Shown here in pieces: positions 35,151 to 42,530 of a stretch of DNA of 64,000 nt. Origin of the DNA: Streptomyces syringium. Its GTDB lineage: Bacteria > Actinomycetota > Actinomycetes > Streptomycetales > Streptomycetaceae. Numbering within the stretch: the first letter of the stretch is position 1; every line of letters starts with the position of its first letter. The position numbers and the translations under genes were made by a program. The notes under the pieces were generated by a model. It saw only the letters and a program-made list of their open reading frames with translations. It made no database searches and was not told the DNA's origin. The stretch is from assembly GCF_017876625.1 (NCBI RefSeq), contig NZ_JAGIOH010000001.1, forward strand, positions 7,461,501 through 7,525,500, read 5' to 3'.

Positions 35151-36056
35151 ATGCGCAGCCAACTGCTCAGACGCGGGGTGCGGACGGCGGCCGTCGCCGC
35201 CCTCACCTTCGCCATCACCGTAGGCGGAGCGAGCGGTGCCACCGCACAGCGGCACGGGACGTCCCCGATCGACGTCACCGTCAACGCCTCGGGCATCAAG
35301 GCACCGCACCACCACGAAGGCGGCCGCGTCGCCTTCCGGGTCTCGACCGACGCCAAGGACGGCCGTCAGCTCCAGGTCGTGCGCCCGCACAAGGGCGTAT
35401 CCATCCGCCGGGTGCTCCGCGACCTGGCCGACGCGGTCAGTCACACCCCGTCCAGGGCGGCAGCCGGAATGCGCGCGTTCGAGGCCGACGCCGAGGCCGT
35501 GGGCGGAGCCTTCGTCACCCGGAAGGTCCGCGAGGAATTCATCACGTCGATCCCCGACGGCACGGTCTACCTGATCGACTTCACTGCGTTCCTGGAGCGT
35601 CCCGCCAAGCCGGTGGTGAAGTCCCTCAAGCTGTACGGTTCGCGCGACGGGCACCACCGGGACCTGACGAGGTCACCGCACAGCACCGTGACCTTCCGGG
35701 ACACCGACGCGGGACCGCGCTTCCACACGGAAGGGCTGGTCACCGCCCACAAGCCCATCCTGATCCGCAACGCCTCGTCCGAGGTCCACGAGGCCCAGAT
35801 CCAGCGCGTCACCGCCGGTACCACCGACCGGGGGCTGCGGAAGTACTTCGCCGCGATGGCGCAGGGCAAGAAGGCGAAGTCGCCGTTCACCGGTCAGCCC
35901 GTGGGCTTCGGCGGGATCTCTCCCGGGCACAAGGCGCTGTTGCGCATCCACGGCCTGAAGCCGGGCACCTACGCGCTGACGTGCTTCGTTCCCGATGAGC
36001 ACAGCGGCCTGCCGCACGTCTTCACGGGCATGCACAAGATCGTTCACCTGCGTTGA
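35151..36056 (+). CDS. Secreted protein, possibly cupredoxin-like at its C-terminus
   Basis: The protein has 301 residues. ATG 35151 follows AAGGAAGG, and the N-terminus is a signal peptide (RRGVRTAAVAALTFAITVGG then ASGATA). The body is unassigned: beta-rich segments TSPIDVTVNASGIKAPHHHE and VTFRDTDAGPRFHTEGLV. The C-terminus (LKPGTYALTCFVPDEHSGLP then HVFTGMHKIVHL) has the Cys/His/Met spacing seen in plastocyanin-like domains, but the N-terminal copper His cannot be placed with certainty. It diverges from the Tat-exported GH109-like gene, so both neighbours act outside the cell. Function unknown. Confidence 0.7.
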   Translation: MRSQLLRRGVRTAAVAALTFAITVGGASGATAQRHGTSPIDVTVNASGIKAPHHHEGGRVAFRVSTDAKDGRQLQVVRPHKGVSIRRVLRDLADAVSHTPSRAAAGMRAFEADAEAVGGAFVTRKVREEFITSIPDGTVYLIDFTAFLERPAKPVVKSLKLYGSRDGHHRDLTRSPHSTVTFRDTDAGPRFHTEGLVTAHKPILIRNASSEVHEAQIQRVTAGTTDRGLRKYFAAMAQGKKAKSPFTGQPVGFGGISPGHKALLRIHGLKPGTYALTCFVPDEHSGLPHVFTGMHKIVHLR

Positions 36057-36061
36057 AGGAA

Positions 36062-36101
36062 GGAGGTCGTCGGTGGCGGAACTCCGCCCCCGACGACCTC
36101 C
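36062..36101. terminator. Terminator between the secreted-protein and PfpI genes
   Basis: GGAGGTCGTCGG (36062-36073) and its complement (36090-36101) form a 12-bp stem. GGCGG/CCGCC in the loop can extend it. It lies between two convergent genes. Confidence 0.75.
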
Positions 36102-36103
36102 GC

Positions 36104-36658
36104 TCACGCCGACGCCTTCTCGAACTCGCCGGTGAAGGCCGCGCAGAAGGCCTCCAGATCGCCGGGCTTACGGCTGGTGACGAGCGTATTGGGGCCGCTC
36201 GCACACACCGCGACCTGCTCGTCGACCCACGTGCCCCCGGCATTGCGGATGTCGGTGCGCAGACTGGGCCACGAGGTGAGGGTCCGGCCCCGCAGGACAT
36301 CGGCCTCCACCAGGGTCCAAGGGGCGTGGCAGATGGCCGCGACGGGTTTGCCCGCGTCGAAGAACCCCTTCACGAACGCCACGGCCCGCTCGTCCATCCG
36401 CAGCGCGTCGGGGTTGGCGACGCCTCCCGGCAGGACCAACGCGTCGTAGTCGTCGACGCCGGTGTGGTCCAGGTCCGCGTCCACGGCGAAGGTGTCGCCC
36501 TTGTCCAGATGGTGGAACGCCTGGATGCGGCCGGACTTCGTCGAGACCAGCCGTGGGGTGCCGTCGGCGTCGAGCGCCGCCTGCCAGGGGTCGGTGAGCT
36601 CGATCTGTTCGACACCTTCCGGTGCCACCAGGAACGCGATCCGCATGCTGCTCATCAT
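36104..36658 (-). CDS. DJ-1/PfpI-family protein
   Basis: The protein has 184 residues. The family's nucleophile elbow is seen at about residues 108-116 as AAICHAPWTL, with its Cys, and the acidic partner lies in IAFLVAPEGVEQIELTDPW. DALVLPGGVANPDALR is typical of the PfpI branch (general stress protein 18/YraA-like), whose members act on damaged or glycated proteins. Two adjacent ATGs (36658, 36655) follow GAGAGG; the second has the better spacing. It neighbours other stress-type genes. Confidence 0.85.
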   Translation of the reverse strand: MMSSMRIAFLVAPEGVEQIELTDPWQAALDADGTPRLVSTKSGRIQAFHHLDKGDTFAVDADLDHTGVDDYDALVLPGGVANPDALRMDERAVAFVKGFFDAGKPVAAICHAPWTLVEADVLRGRTLTSWPSLRTDIRNAGGTWVDEQVAVCASGPNTLVTSRKPGDLEAFCAAFTGEFEKASA

Positions 36659-36815
36659 GGTCCTCTCGTTGTTCCGGGAAGCGGTTCCGGCCGGTGACGA
36701 CGGGCCCGCGCGGCCCGCGCGGTCACGTGGCCCCGCCCCACGCCGGTACGGGTGACCGGACGGCAGCCGGTAAAACCCCCGCCCGCCCCGAATCCCCTCG
36801 AACGATGCGCCCGGG

Positions 36816-37337
36816 CTACTCCCTCGGCTTGTGGCGGTGCAGAGCCCAGCCGGGCAGCCCGAACCAGCACAGCAGCAGCCAGGCGACCACCCCCGCGACC
36901 AGCCACGGCACGGCCGCGTTGTCCAGCGCGATCCGCAGGATCAACAGCAGCGCCGAGGCGACGGTGGCCAGGAGCAGCACGACCCCGACCATGGTCAGCC
37001 GCGCCGCCCAGGCGACGGTCTGCGGCTTCATCCGGCGTCCGGTCACGATCCGGTGGAACGAGACCGGGCCGACGAGCGCGCCGGTGGTGGCCGCTCCCAG
37101 GACGACCGTGACCACGTAGATGACGCGATCGGTGTCGTCCAGGGTCGCGAACCGTGGTGTGAAGACCACGGTCAGCAGGAAACCGAAGAGGATCTGCACA
37201 CCCGTCTGCGTGACGCGGACCTCCTGGAGCAGCTCACTCCAGAGCCGGTCCGCCCGTTCGTCGGCCGATTCACGGCGCCCGTCGCGCCGCTCCCCGCCCG
37301 GCCCGGTGGTGCCGTCCTGCCCTCCCGTCGCCGCCAT
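36816..37337 (-). CDS. DUF6328 family four-TM membrane protein
   Basis: The protein has 173 residues. ATG 37337 follows a strong AAGGAGGG. A charged N-terminal tail (about 45 residues; Arg, Asp, Glu) precedes four hydrophobic segments: QTGVQILFGFLLTVVFTPRF, VIYVVTVVLGAATTGALVGP, LTMVGVVLLLATVASALLLI and PWLVAGVVAWLLLCWFGLP. ELLQEVRVTQTGVQILFGFL is the family signature. These proteins are common in Streptomyces and have no known biochemical role. The gene diverges from the FAD-Rieske gene. Confidence 0.8.
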   Translation of the reverse strand: MAATGGQDGTTGPGGERRDGRRESADERADRLWSELLQEVRVTQTGVQILFGFLLTVVFTPRFATLDDTDRVIYVVTVVLGAATTGALVGPVSFHRIVTGRRMKPQTVAWAARLTMVGVVLLLATVASALLLILRIALDNAAVPWLVAGVVAWLLLCWFGLPGWALHRHKPRE

Positions 37338-37426
37338 ACGGACCCTCCTTCCTGTCCCCTCGCCGCCGTCCCGCCGCCGCGGCACGATGCCCGGCGCTCT
37401 CCTCAGCTTGCGCCGGATCCCTCTGC

Positions 37427-37485
37427 GGGGTGGTCCGGGCGAACGGGGGAGGGGTGGGCGGGATGCTCTCCGCCCGGACCACCCC
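37427..37485. repeat. 15-bp perfect inverted repeat in a divergent promoter region
   Basis: GGGGTGGTCCGGGCG (37427-37441) and its exact complement (37471-37485) flank a 29-bp purine-rich spacer. The repeat lies 90 bp before the DUF6328 gene and 111 bp before the FAD-Rieske gene, which point away from each other, so a simple terminator role is unlikely. Confidence 0.6.
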
Positions 37486-37595
37486 CCACGCGCGGGGAGC
37501 GGTGCGTCACCCGGTCGGCTGCCCGCCGACCGGCTTCGTTACGCCGTCCGGTATCCCCACGTTAGGGCGGGGCCGCACCGGGAACATGGAAGGGC

Positions 37596-39188
37596 ATGCC
37601 GAAACCCGACCGCACCACGTACGAGTCCCACTGGATGGATTCGACACCGGACACGGCGTACCCCGCGATCGGCCCCGAGGCCGTGGTGGAGGCGGATGTC
37701 GCCGTGGTCGGCGGTGGCATCGCCGGCCTGTGCACCGCGTGGGAGCTGGCCCGGGCCGGCCGGGACGTCGTCGTGCTGGAAGCCGACCGGATCGCCACCG
37801 GCGTCAGCGGGTACACCACCGCCAAACTCTCGGCACTGCAAGGCCTGTGCTACGCGCGGCTGCGGACCGCGCACGGGGCCGACGCCGCCGCGCTCTACGC
37901 GCGCTCGCAGCTCGACGCCGTGGAACACACGGCCGCGCTCTGCGCGGAGCTGGGCATCGACGCCGAACTGGAGCGGGCCGTCGCGTACACCTACGCGCGG
38001 ACGGCCGAGCACGCGGACGCCGTCGCCGACGAGGCACGGGCGGCGCGGGAAGCCGGGCTCGACGCCTCGCTCGTCACCGACACCGGCCTGCCGTTCCCGG
38101 TGGCCGCCGCCGTACGCGTCCCCGGTCAACTCCATTTCCACCCGCGCAAGTTCCTGCTGGCACTCGCCGAGCGGTTCACCGCCGGCGGCGGACGCGTCCA
38201 CGAGCGCACCCGTGTGGTGGGGCTCCACGACGGCGCCCGCTGTCGGCTCACCACCGAGAGCGGAGCCGTGGTGCACGCGCGTGACGTCGTCATCGCCACG
38301 CACTACCCGGTGTTCGACCGGTCCCTGCTCTTCACCCGGCTCACGCCGCGCCGGGAACTGGTCGTCGCCGCACCGGTCACGACCGCGCAGGCGCCCCCGG
38401 GCATGTACCTCACACCGCAGGACGGCACCCGCTCGGTGCGCAGCGCCCCCTACGGCGAGGGGCGGCGGCTGGTCATCGTCACCGGAGAATCCTTCACACC
38501 CGGTGCGCGGGGAGTGGCCGACCGGTTCGAGCGGCTCCAGGCCTGGGCGGACGCCTGTCTGCCGGGCTTCGCCGACGCGCCGTCCGTCCACCGCTGGGCC
38601 GCGCAGGACAACGACTCCGACGACCACCTGCCCTACGTCGGCCATGTCCATCCCGGAACCCGGCACGTCTACGTGGCCACCGGGTTCGGCGGCTGGGGCA
38701 TGTCCAACGGGGTGATGGCCGCCCGGCTGCTCGCCGCCCGGATCACCGGCGGCCCGCGCCCCGCCTGGACACGGCTCTTCGACCCGAGGAGACTGCCGCC
38801 GCTGCGGGACACCGCGGAGCTGGTGAAGGGCCAACTGGACGTCGCCCGGCACTTCGTGGGGGACCGGCTGCACACCACCCACGTCGACGCGGTCACGGAC
38901 ATCACACCGGGGCGTGGGGCCGTCGTACGGATCGGCGGACGCCGGTGCGCGGTCTACCGTGACCCGTCCGGCGAGGCCCGGGCCGTCTCGGCGCGGTGCA
39001 CACACCTGGGCTGCCTCGTCCACTTCAACGACGCCGAGCGGGTGTGGGAGTGCCCCTGTCACGGTTCCCGGTTCGCCACCGACGGCTCGGTCCTGCACGG
39101 ACCCGCCGTCCACCCCCTGGAACCGCGCGAGATTCCCGGCAATGACCGTCATGACAAGGGGAACAAGGAAACAGACACGTCAGGCTGA
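37596..39188 (+). CDS. FAD-dependent oxidoreductase with C-terminal Rieske [2Fe-2S] domain
   Basis: The protein has 530 residues. Residues about 30-400 are a DAO/glycine-oxidase-like flavoprotein (VAVVGGGIAGLCTAWELARA, then VVLEADRIATGVSGYTTAKLS, and VATGFGGWGMSNGVMAARLL near the end of the domain). Residues about 430-515 form a Rieske domain with CTHLGCLVHF and CPCHGS giving the two Cys and two His ligands. The arrangement matches the YhfW group of bacterial proteins. It should oxidise an amine or similar substrate and pass electrons to its own cluster; the substrate is unknown. GGAAGGG precedes ATG 37596. A CsbD gene follows 79 bp downstream. Confidence 0.88.
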   Translation: MPKPDRTTYESHWMDSTPDTAYPAIGPEAVVEADVAVVGGGIAGLCTAWELARAGRDVVVLEADRIATGVSGYTTAKLSALQGLCYARLRTAHGADAAALYARSQLDAVEHTAALCAELGIDAELERAVAYTYARTAEHADAVADEARAAREAGLDASLVTDTGLPFPVAAAVRVPGQLHFHPRKFLLALAERFTAGGGRVHERTRVVGLHDGARCRLTTESGAVVHARDVVIATHYPVFDRSLLFTRLTPRRELVVAAPVTTAQAPPGMYLTPQDGTRSVRSAPYGEGRRLVIVTGESFTPGARGVADRFERLQAWADACLPGFADAPSVHRWAAQDNDSDDHLPYVGHVHPGTRHVYVATGFGGWGMSNGVMAARLLAARITGGPRPAWTRLFDPRRLPPLRDTAELVKGQLDVARHFVGDRLHTTHVDAVTDITPGRGAVVRIGGRRCAVYRDPSGEARAVSARCTHLGCLVHFNDAERVWECPCHGSRFATDGSVLHGPAVHPLEPREIPGNDRHDKGNKETDTSG

Positions 39189-39267
39189 GTGCGGTTGCGG
39201 ACCTCGAAGGCCGACCACAGGGTGGGTTTTGAAGGCAGCCGCCTTCCGACAGACAGGAGACCGGACC

Positions 39268-39432
39268 ATGAGCAAGGCAAAGGGCAAGGCCAAGCAGGCC
39301 AAGGGCAAGCTGAAGGAGACCACCGGCCGCGCCACCGACGACAAGCGGATGGAAGCCGAGGGTCGCGCCGAGAAGGTGCAAGGCAAGGCCCAGGAGACCG
39401 CGGCGGACGCCAAGAAGAAGTTCGAGCGCTGA
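39268..39432 (+). CDS. CsbD-family stress protein
   Basis: The protein has 54 residues and is highly charged (Lys, Ala, Glu), without cysteine or aromatic core. MSKAKGKAKQAKGKLKETTG and the AEGRAEKVQGKAQETAADAK region are the CsbD signature. CsbD proteins are induced by general stress in Gram-positive bacteria; the molecular role is unknown. AGGAGACC precedes the ATG. It sits among other stress-type genes. Confidence 0.9.
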   Translation: MSKAKGKAKQAKGKLKETTGRATDDKRMEAEGRAEKVQGKAQETAADAKKKFER

Positions 39433-39492
39433 CGCCAGCGGTTCCGGCGGCGGACGCCGGGACCGGTACGGACACCGTAAGGACCGGAGAAC

Positions 39493-39816
39493 ATGCCTCG
39501 AGGATCAAGCCCGAAGCGTGAACGCCAGTACGAGCACATCAAGGAGAGCGCCGAGGACCGCGGCGAGAGCACGAAGCGGGCCAAGGAGATAGCCGCCCGC
39601 ACCGTGAACAAGGAACGCGCACGCTCCGGTGAGTCCCGCACCGCGAGCAAGAGCTCCACGCAGGACATGTCCTCCTCCAGGCGAGGCGGACAGCGTTCCC
39701 ACAGCGGCGCCCAGGGACCGACCTACGATCAGCTCTACGCCGAGGCGCAGCGCCGCAATATCCATGGGCGCTCGTCGATGAACAAGAGCGAACTCAAGCG
39801 TTCCCTGGGACGCTGA
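39493..39816 (+). CDS. Small basic protein with a Rho-N/SAP-like C-terminus
   Basis: The protein has 107 residues. The N-terminal two thirds are charged and disordered (KRERQYEHIKESAEDRGEST and a Ser/Arg-rich middle). The C-terminal 31 residues, starting TYDQLYAEAQRRNIHGRSSM and then NKSELKRSLGR, resemble the small nucleic-acid-binding helix-extended-loop-helix of Rho-N/SAP type. Such proteins are often labelled plasmid stabilisation proteins in Streptomyces without experimental basis. GGACCGGAG precedes the ATG. It ends in a perfect hairpin. Confidence 0.8.
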   Translation: MPRGSSPKRERQYEHIKESAEDRGESTKRAKEIAARTVNKERARSGESRTASKSSTQDMSSSRRGGQRSHSGAQGPTYDQLYAEAQRRNIHGRSSMNKSELKRSLGR

Positions 39817-39837
39817 CAGGTCACTGATCGCAGATCA

Positions 39838-39867
39838 CCGCGGCCGTTCCGTCCGGAACGGCCGCGG
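39838..39867. terminator. Terminator between the small basic protein and the WhiB-like gene
   Basis: CCGCGGCCGTTCC (39838-39850) and its complement (39855-39867) form a perfect 13-bp stem with a 4-nt loop, followed by CTTGTCGT. The flanking genes converge. Confidence 0.85.
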
Positions 39868-39875
39868 CTTGTCGT

Positions 39876-39919
39876 GAACGCCTGTGGCACCGAACGCAGG
39901 GGGGAACGAACGCCTGTGG
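39876..39919. repeat. Direct repeat of GAACGCCTGTGG
   Basis: The 12-mer occurs at 39876-39887 and 39908-39919, 32 bp apart (three helical turns). The second copy overlaps the palindrome CTGTGG-GA-CCACAG (39914-39927). It lies just past the 3' end of the WhiB-like gene. Confidence 0.5.
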
Positions 39920-39941
39920 GACCACAGACGGCGGGTCCGTC

Positions 39942-40193
39942 CTAGCGCGCGCTGGTGGCATACTGCCTTCGTCCCGTGCGGATCGCCTGCCGGTCCGCCT
40001 CGCTCGTCGCGCCCCATACCCCGTACTCCTGACCGGAGTTCATGGCCCAGCGCAGGCACTCCTCCATGACAGGGCAGCGCCGGCACACGGATTTGGCGTC
40101 CTCGGTCTGCGTGACGGCAGGGCCCGTGGTGCCGACGGGGAAGAACAGGTCGGGGTCCTCTTCCCGGCAGGCGGCGTCTTGTCGCCAGTTCAC
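39942..40193 (-). CDS. WhiB-like [4Fe-4S] regulator, WblE-type
   Basis: The protein has 83 residues. Four conserved cysteines (one in QDAACREEDP and three in VCRRCPVMEEC) should hold a [4Fe-4S] cluster that senses oxygen or nitric oxide. The YGVWGA turn and the basic C-terminus (DRQAIRTGRRQYATSAR) contact sigma factor and DNA in the family. DPDLFFPVGTTGPAV is close to WblE proteins. The GTG start at 40193 has GGAG 7 bp upstream. An iron-sulfur redox sensor beside stress-type genes suggests it may control some of them. Confidence 0.92.
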   Translation of the reverse strand: MNWRQDAACREEDPDLFFPVGTTGPAVTQTEDAKSVCRRCPVMEECLRWAMNSGQEYGVWGATSEADRQAIRTGRRQYATSAR

Positions 40194-40297
40194 GTGGCAA
40201 CTCCCTCTGTCGCGGTCGGATCGGCTGTCTCTCTTCGCGTTGCCGGGAAGGGGCGACGTATGCCTGATCCCCGGTGGCGGGCCGGGACGTCCGCGCG

Positions 40298-40732
40298 TCA
40301 GTCTTCCAGCAGCCGGCGCACCACCCGGCCGAAGACCAGCCGGCCGGACCAGGTGATCAGCGGGTCGAACAGCCGCGGCAGCCCGCGGACACGGAGGTCC
40401 TCCCTCCAGACGACCCACGATCCCGCACCGTGCGCGCGTACGTCCAGCTCGGCCCAGCCGGTGACCACCGAACCCCGTTTCTCCAGCCGGCAGTGACCGG
40501 GGGCGGTGGCGGAGGGAGGCTGCCAGCGCACCACGTCCATGGAGTCGTCGAAGGCCACACGCCCGACCCCCGTGCGGGCCACGAACCTCGTCCCCACACC
40601 GGGCGGGTGCGGCGTCAGCACGACGATCCGGGTGAGCGGGACATGCGCCGCGTGGTCCTCCCAGTGGGTGAGCCGCTGCCACGCGGCATCGACGGACAAC
40701 CGTGAGGGGCGTTCGATCAGGAACGGGGCCAT
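40298..40732 (-). CDS. SRPBCC-fold (polyketide cyclase/dehydrase-like) protein
   Basis: The protein has 144 residues from ATG 40732; an upstream GTG at 40777 in the same frame would add 15. It has the helix-grip pattern: FLIERPSRLSVDAAWQRLTH, GTRFVARTGVGRVAFDDSM, VTGWAELDVRAHGAGSWVVW and the closing helix TWSGRLVFGRVVRRLLED. Such proteins bind hydrophobic ligands; the ligand is unknown. Neither start has a strong ribosome-binding site. Confidence 0.75.
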   Translation of the reverse strand: MAPFLIERPSRLSVDAAWQRLTHWEDHAAHVPLTRIVVLTPHPPGVGTRFVARTGVGRVAFDDSMDVVRWQPPSATAPGHCRLEKRGSVVTGWAELDVRAHGAGSWVVWREDLRVRGLPRLFDPLITWSGRLVFGRVVRRLLED

Positions 40733-40810
40733 GACGGCATCGTAGGCGGCGACGCCTCGCCGCCCCCGGGCCGTCACGGCCGGAGTGGGCAGCCGTGGGA
40801 CGGGGCCGGG

Positions 40811-41389
40811 TCAGCCGAGGACGGATGCCACCCCGAGCGCGACGGTCAGCAGCGCCATGAAGAAGGCCACGACGCCCGCGCAACCACCGAACAGCACTGT
40901 GCGCGCCCGCACCGGCCGCCCCTGCCGGGCGCGGCGCCGGGCGAGACGGGACAGCAGGCCCGCGGGGACGATCAGGGCCGTCACCCCGAGCCACCACCAG
41001 AGGTAGACACCGGGAGCCGCCACGCCCCCGCGGCACCCCGCCCCCACACCCACGACGGTGACACCGGCCGCCGCGACCACCGAGGCCATGCCCGGTATCC
41101 ACCACCAGGCCCCCGCCCCGCCCCACCACACGCCGGCCCGGCGCGCCAGCGCCACGGTGGGCAGCACCAATGTCAGCGCGAGGAGCAGAGCCACGCCGGC
41201 CACGACCGGAAGAAGGAGGGGCAGGGCCACGACGGCCAGGGCGCCGCTCTCGTCCTCGGGTCCGGGATGGGTCACTCCCCAGGACCACAAGGCGGCGGCT
41301 GCGAAGGCCATCTCGACCATCAGCGCCGAGACGGTCACCGTGAGCCCGGACGACGGGCGCCCGTCGGTGTCTGCTGTCACTGTCTGCAC
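40811..41389 (-). CDS. Integral membrane protein of unknown function
   Basis: The protein has 192 residues with five clear hydrophobic segments, including MVEMAFAAAALWSWGVTH, VVALPLLLPVVAGVALLLAL, IPGMASVVAAAGVTVVGVG and the C-terminal VLFGGCAGVVAFFMALLTVA. A Trp-rich stretch (GVWWGGAGAWWWIPG) lies in a loop. A basic loop (RLARRRARQGRPVRAR) suggests the cytosolic side. I recognise no family. The start is a GTG at 41389 with a weak ribosome-binding site. Confidence 0.65.
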   Translation of the reverse strand: MQTVTADTDGRPSSGLTVTVSALMVEMAFAAAALWSWGVTHPGPEDESGALAVVALPLLLPVVAGVALLLALTLVLPTVALARRAGVWWGGAGAWWWIPGMASVVAAAGVTVVGVGAGCRGGVAAPGVYLWWWLGVTALIVPAGLLSRLARRRARQGRPVRARTVLFGGCAGVVAFFMALLTVALGVASVLG

Positions 41390-41446
41390 GCCCTGATCAT
41401 CCCCCGTCCCCCGGTCCGTACGGGTCCCCGGTGTGGATCATGTAGT

Positions 41447-41551
41447 GTGACCGGCACCAGTACGGAAACGACCGAGGAGGTGAGACCCATTACCGCTGTA
41501 GCAGGCTGGGTGCTCTCATCTCACGGCTGTACGGTCCACTTGTCACAGTGA
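41447..41551 (+). CDS. Possible 34-residue leader peptide
   Basis: A GTG at 41447 opens a 34-codon frame ending at the TGA at 41549-41551. Its second half reads TAVAGWVLSSHGCTVHLSQ, with no obvious domain. The GTG lies directly after TAGTGT, a possible -10 element, so it might be read from a near-leaderless transcript. Alternatively the GAGGAGGTGAG at 41474-41484 could serve an ATT codon at 41489. The RNA that follows can fold in two ways around the next gene's ribosome-binding site, which is why I list it as a leader. Confidence 0.4.
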   Translation: MTGTSTETTEEVRPITAVAGWVLSSHGCTVHLSQ

Positions 41552-41583
41552 CCGGGAGAGCGCCCTTCGGTACCCCGAAAGGC
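41508..41583 (+). promoter_or_regulatory. Attenuator-like stems before the PrmC-like gene
   Basis: Stem A pairs GGGTGCTCTC (41508-41517) with GAGAGCGCCC (41556-41565), ten pairs with one G-U. GTCACAGTGAC (41542-41552) folds inside it over the leader stop codon. Stem B pairs CCTTCGG (41564-41570) with CCGAAAGG (41576-41583, one bulged A), burying the AAAGG ribosome-binding site of the gene at 41589. A and B share two bases and compete. Confidence 0.45.
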
Positions 41584-41588
41584 TTCCC

Positions 41589-42422
41589 ATGTCGGTTTCC
41601 CCGTCATCGCTCTCTTCTTCCCTCTCCCGGTCCGCCCTCGTCACCAGGCTCCGGGCCGTCGGCTGTGTCTTCGCCGAGGACGAGGCGGAGCTGCTCCTCT
41701 CCACGGCACGCACCCCCGCCGACCTCGCCGCCATGGTGGACCGCCGGATCGCCGGGCTTCCCCTCGAACACGTCCTCGGCTGGGCGGAGTTCCACGGTCT
41801 GCGCATAGCCGTCGACCCCGGAGTCTTCGTACCCCGCCGCCGCACCGAGTTCCTCGTCGGCCAGGCCATCGCCCTCGCCCGGCAGGCCGCGGCCGACGCC
41901 GCGCGGACCGCCCCCGTCGTCGTCGATCTGTGCTGCGGCTCGGGCGCGGTGGGCGCCGCGCTCGGCGCGGCCCTGGACCAGGTCGAGTTGCACGCCGCCG
42001 ACATCGACCCCGCCGCGGTGCGCTGCGCCCGCGGCAACCTCGCCGCGGCCGGTGGCCGCGTCCACGAGGGCGACCTCTACGCACCACTGCCCGAGACCCT
42101 GCGGGGCCGCGTCGACGTCCTCGTCGCCAACGCGCCCTACGTACCGACCGAGGCGATCGGACTGCTCCCCCCGGAGGCCCGCCTGTACGAGCCCCTGGTG
42201 TCGCTCGACGGCGGCGCGGACGGGCTGGACGTCCAGCGGCGGGTGACCGCCGAGGCCCCGCTGTGGCTGGCACCGGGCGGCCATCTGCTGGTCGAGACGA
42301 GCGAGCGTCAGGCGCCGAGGACCGTCGAGGCGTTCGCCGGCAGCGGGCTGATCCCACGCGTGGTCACCTGCGACGACCTGTACGCCACCGTCGTCATCGG
42401 AACCAGGCCCACCCGGGACTGA
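41589..42422 (+). CDS. PrmC/HemK-like protein N5-glutamine methyltransferase
   Basis: The protein has 277 residues. The N-terminal helical part (residues 1-75) ends in GLPLEHVLGWAEFHGLRIAV and PGVFVPRRRTEFLV, close to the PrmC substrate region. The SAM motif is VVDLCCGSGAVGAALGAAL. The catalytic NPPY motif is seen as NAPYVPTEAIGLLPPE, so its first Pro is Ala. The C-terminus is a normal Rossmann end. PrmC methylates the GGQ glutamine of release factors; this variant is a paralogue-type protein whose target is unproven. It stands behind a possible attenuator and ends in a strong hairpin. Confidence 0.8.
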   Translation: MSVSPSSLSSSLSRSALVTRLRAVGCVFAEDEAELLLSTARTPADLAAMVDRRIAGLPLEHVLGWAEFHGLRIAVDPGVFVPRRRTEFLVGQAIALARQAAADAARTAPVVVDLCCGSGAVGAALGAALDQVELHAADIDPAAVRCARGNLAAAGGRVHEGDLYAPLPETLRGRVDVLVANAPYVPTEAIGLLPPEARLYEPLVSLDGGADGLDVQRRVTAEAPLWLAPGGHLLVETSERQAPRTVEAFAGSGLIPRVVTCDDLYATVVIGTRPTRD

Positions 42423-42441
42423 CCCCGCCGCGCGCGACCCC

Positions 42442-42481
42442 GGCCCCGCTGCTCGCCCGCAGACAGCAGCGCAGCGGGGCC
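42442..42481. terminator. Terminator after the PrmC-like gene
   Basis: GGCCCCGCTGC (42442-42452) and its exact complement (42471-42481) enclose GCTGCT/AGCAGC, which extends the fold. The flanking genes converge. Confidence 0.75.
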
Positions 42482-42530
42482 TGGTCGAGCAGGGGGCGCA
42501 GCAGGTCGGCGTCCGCCCGGGCGGCGGGGA

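Noticed and set aside
39493..39816. Evidence for an integrated plasmid from the 'plasmid stabilisation' type protein
   Set aside because: Such small proteins are chromosomal in many Streptomyces, and there is no partition, replication or transfer gene here.
41474..41491. ATT start codon behind GAGGAGGTGAG as in infC
   Set aside because: An in-frame GTG at 41447 is a simpler start, and the protein is not IF3. Kept only as an alternative in the leader entry.
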